From Paenisporosarcina sp. OV554 (GTDB lineage: Bacteria; Bacillota; Bacilli; Bacillales_A; Planococcaceae): DNA of 64,000 bases. The notes beneath the pieces are model-generated. The model was not told where the DNA came from. It saw only the letters and a list, made by a program, of their open reading frames with translations, and made no database searches. The translations under genes and the position numbers were made by a program. Every line of letters begins with the position of its first letter. Positions within the stretch are counted from its first letter, which is position 1. This document shows, piece after piece, positions 62,386 through 64,000 of this stretch. The stretch spans positions 164,639 through 228,638 of the forward strand of contig NZ_QBUC01000003.1 in NCBI RefSeq assembly GCF_003058165.1, given 5' to 3'.

Positions 62386-62856
62386 ATGAAAAAATTATTA
62401 ATTATAGGCGGTATTATTGTCGCAGTTTTCGCATTAATTATAGTCCTGAATAATATGTCTAATAACAATAAATTAGCGGACAATCCTTATGGAACAAATG
62501 ATTTAAAACAAGAAACAATTGATCAACTAGACGATGAAAACTATCAAAACATTATTCTACCTGATGACTTGAAAGCTAAAGTGGAGAGCGGCGAGCCTGT
62601 AACAGCTTACTTCTTCAGCCCAATTTGTGTACATTGTAAAGCCATGACTCCTGTATTAATGCCTATAGTTGAAGAAATGAACGTAGATTTAACCCAATAT
62701 AATATTTATGAATTTGAACAAGGATGGGAAGATTACGCGATTGAAGCAACGCCGACTATGATTCATTTTGAAGATGGCAAAGAAGTTGATCGCTTGGTTG
62801 GTAATCAACCTGAAGAAAAGATTAAAACATTTTTAAGTGATGTTGTATTAAAATAG
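62386..62856 (+). CDS. Membrane-anchored thioredoxin-like protein, partner of BdbC
   Basis: A 156-aa protein with an N-terminal anchor (about 4-22) and a thioredoxin fold with active site CVHC (in FSPICVHCKAM) and the cis-proline in EATPTMIHF. The redox motif is unlike classic CGPC. It starts one base after the bdbC stop. By arrangement it is the oxidase or isomerase recycled by BdbC, comparable to BdbA/BdbD though not clearly orthologous. Confidence 0.85.
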   Translation: MKKLLIIGGIIVAVFALIIVLNNMSNNNKLADNPYGTNDLKQETIDQLDDENYQNIILPDDLKAKVESGEPVTAYFFSPICVHCKAMTPVLMPIVEEMNVDLTQYNIYEFEQGWEDYAIEATPTMIHFEDGKEVDRLVGNQPEEKIKTFLSDVVLK

Positions 62857-62865
62857 AAGATAACG

Positions 62866-62897
62866 TAGACCATGTCATCGTACATGGTCTATTTTTA
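62866..62897 (+). terminator. Terminator of the bdbC operon
   Basis: Perfect 10-bp stem TAGACCATGT/ACATGGTCTA and TTTTT; the ribosome site of the next gene follows at once. Confidence 0.85.
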
Positions 62898-62909
62898 GGA
62901 GGAATAAAA

Positions 62910-63755
62910 ATGATTACTACCTTTCAATATGCATTACAACAAGATAACATTACCATCGAACAGCTTCTCCGAGATGATTTTCAAATTGGGAAGAAAATCA
63001 TGCATGAAATGCGCATGGCTAAAAGTATTTTGAATGAAAGTGGAGAACCTGTTGTTTGGCAACACCATCATCCAATCGGTACTAAGCTTACATTCAATGT
63101 AAATGTGGAGCCATCTTCTTATGTGGCAGCTGACAACTGCGAAGTACCTATTTTGTTTGAAGATGCTCATGTACTTGTCGTTTCAAAACCTGCAGATATG
63201 GCTACACATCCGAACGAACCAGGTCAAACTGGAACATGTATGAATCATGTCATAGCCCATGTGAATAAGAAAGGTGGCGTATATGCTGAACACGTCCACC
63301 GTCTCGATCAAGGGACAAAAGGTTTAGTTTTAATTGCGAAACATCCTCTAATCAAATCAATGCTTGACCGTATGCTTGAAGAGAAAAAAATTATTCGCAC
63401 GTATGAAGCGATTGTGGACGGCTATATGACACAAAAAAGCGGATCTATTCGAACTTCTATTGGCACAGACCGTCATGATTCTGCACGTCGTGCTGTATCG
63501 CCATCTGGGCAAACAGCGATTACACATTTTGAAGTGGTGGGACAAGATTCCAACTTTACTAAAGTAAATGTGATTTTAGAAACAGGACGTACACATCAAA
63601 TCCGTGTTCACTTTAGCTCAATTGGTCATCCAATTGCAGGAGACAGAATGTACGGTTCTAGAACGCGTGCCGATAACTACTCGTTGCAAGCTCGAAAATT
63701 GCAATTTGTCCATCCGATTACAAAAGAAATGGTCATTGTAGAAGATTACAAATAA
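62910..63755 (+). CDS. RluA-family pseudouridine synthase
   Basis: A 281-aa enzyme. Catalytic Asp in HRLDQGTKGLVLIAK (HRLDxxTxG), with LFEDAHVLVVSKPADMATHP before it and ETGRTHQIRVHFSSIGHPIAGD after it. Converts uridines in rRNA or tRNA to pseudouridine; the target cannot be told. There is no clear S4 domain. AGGAGG precedes the ATG. Its 3' end lies 24 bp from an IS insertion. Confidence 0.9.
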   Translation: MITTFQYALQQDNITIEQLLRDDFQIGKKIMHEMRMAKSILNESGEPVVWQHHHPIGTKLTFNVNVEPSSYVAADNCEVPILFEDAHVLVVSKPADMATHPNEPGQTGTCMNHVIAHVNKKGGVYAEHVHRLDQGTKGLVLIAKHPLIKSMLDRMLEEKKIIRTYEAIVDGYMTQKSGSIRTSIGTDRHDSARRAVSPSGQTAITHFEVVGQDSNFTKVNVILETGRTHQIRVHFSSIGHPIAGDRMYGSRTRADNYSLQARKLQFVHPITKEMVIVEDYK

Positions 63756-63786
63756 AAAAAAAGAGATTCCCGAGTTTTATGAACTG

Positions 63787-63838
63787 AACCCCGAATAGTG
63801 GACACTTTAAAAAAAGTGACCCTATCCGGGGTTTTTTC
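63787..63838 (+). terminator. Terminator-like hairpin inside the IS left end
   Basis: Arms AACCCCG-ATAG-GG-CACTTT and AAAGTG-CC-CTAT-CGGGGTT with few mismatches, then six T. It would stop transcription entering the element and may now end the RluA-family transcript. Confidence 0.78.
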
Positions 63839-63893
63839 TATTCATAGACCCCGTTATACTTGAAGATAACAATTATGGACGGGAGCTTTTCAG

Positions 63894-64000
63894 ATGAGCA
63901 AAATTATATTCAATGAACATCAAAGAAGACAAATTGAATCAAATCCTAATGTGACCTCTGTGTCTGATCGTACAATCCAGTTTACTTATGACTTCAAAGT
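63894..64000 (+). CDS. IS3-family transposase OrfA, N-terminal part (cut by window edge)
   Basis: 35 complete codons from an ATG with GGGAG eight bases upstream. It begins MSKIIFNEHQRRQIESNPNV, a start I recognise from helix-turn-helix OrfA proteins of IS3-family elements in bacilli. It encodes the DNA-binding half of the transposase, normally joined to OrfB by frameshifting. Incomplete here. Confidence 0.75.
   Translation, partial: MSKIIFNEHQRRQIESNPNVTSVSDRTIQFTYDFK

Larger units (their letters stand above)
63780..64000 (+). mobile_element. IS3-family element (IS150-like), left end
   Basis: Starts with TGAACTGAACCCCG, the TG-type terminus of IS3/IS150-group elements, followed by the hairpin described separately and the first ORF at 63894. 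The right end is outside the window, so completeness is unknown. Confidence 0.72.

Overview
The window is a stretch of low-GC Firmicutes chromosome. Gene content and order follow the yhc-yhd-yhe-yhf-yhg-yha part of the Bacillus subtilis map: lplJ/yhfH, yhgDE, hemEHY-hmoB, yhaA, ecsAB-hit, trpP, hpr, prsA, yhaMNO, yhaQP, yheAB, yheE, bmrCD, yhcYZ-azr, pgcA, yhcX and bdbC. Hpr/ScoC and a YjcZ-type peptide suggest an endospore former. Blocks are reshuffled relative to B. subtilis, and DUF and small-ORF content looks like Bacillaceae/Planococcaceae. The species cannot be named from sequence alone.

Layout. 1-3.0 kb: Bce-type antimicrobial-peptide sensing and detoxification module (regulator, kinase, ATPase, truncated permease). 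3.2-7.7 kb: lipoate ligase, YhfH-like zinc-ribbon peptide, YhgE with its TetR regulator and two matching operators. 8-13.3 kb: sugar-nucleotide epimerase, hemEHY and divergent heme monooxygenase. 13.5-18 kb: manganese catalase, DUF2642, SRPBCC, M20 amidohydrolase and two small unknowns. 18-25 kb: ecsAB, hit, trpP with an excellent TRAP-binding site, YtxH protein, Hpr, DUF3267, YjcZ-like peptide, prsA. 25-34.6 kb: yhaM/N/O, an 0.8-kb repeat-filled gap, yhaQP, yhzD, enoyl-CoA hydratase. 34.8-40.3 kb: CPBP protease, a free-standing structured RNA candidate, cold-shock gene, ZIP-like protein, yheA/B, ferritin-like protein, yheE. 40.4-44.3 kb: bmrCD multidrug exporter behind an attenuator with two short leader ORFs. 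44.5-48.1 kb: photolyase remnant and a chrA-kynU-kynB operon. 48.3-52.5 kb: CNNM/CBS protein, CDF transporter, ycgQR. 52.7-55 kb: interrupted lipoprotein, RsgA GTPase behind a second leader-peptide attenuator, repeats. 55-63.8 kb: yhcYZ-azr, DNA glycosylase, pgcA, yhcX, bdbC plus thioredoxin-like partner, RluA-family pseudouridine synthase. The window ends inside an IS3-family element.

Most noteworthy: (i) two independent leader-peptide/terminator attenuators, one on a multidrug ABC exporter and one on a ribosome-associated GTPase; (ii) degenerate 21-nt-period intergenic repeats at three places; (iii) three dispersed structured repeat families (A, B, C), with C present as an inverted pair; (iv) a promoter-to-terminator small RNA unit at about 35.75-35.99 kb. 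No phage, CRISPR array, defence island, tRNA or rRNA gene was seen.
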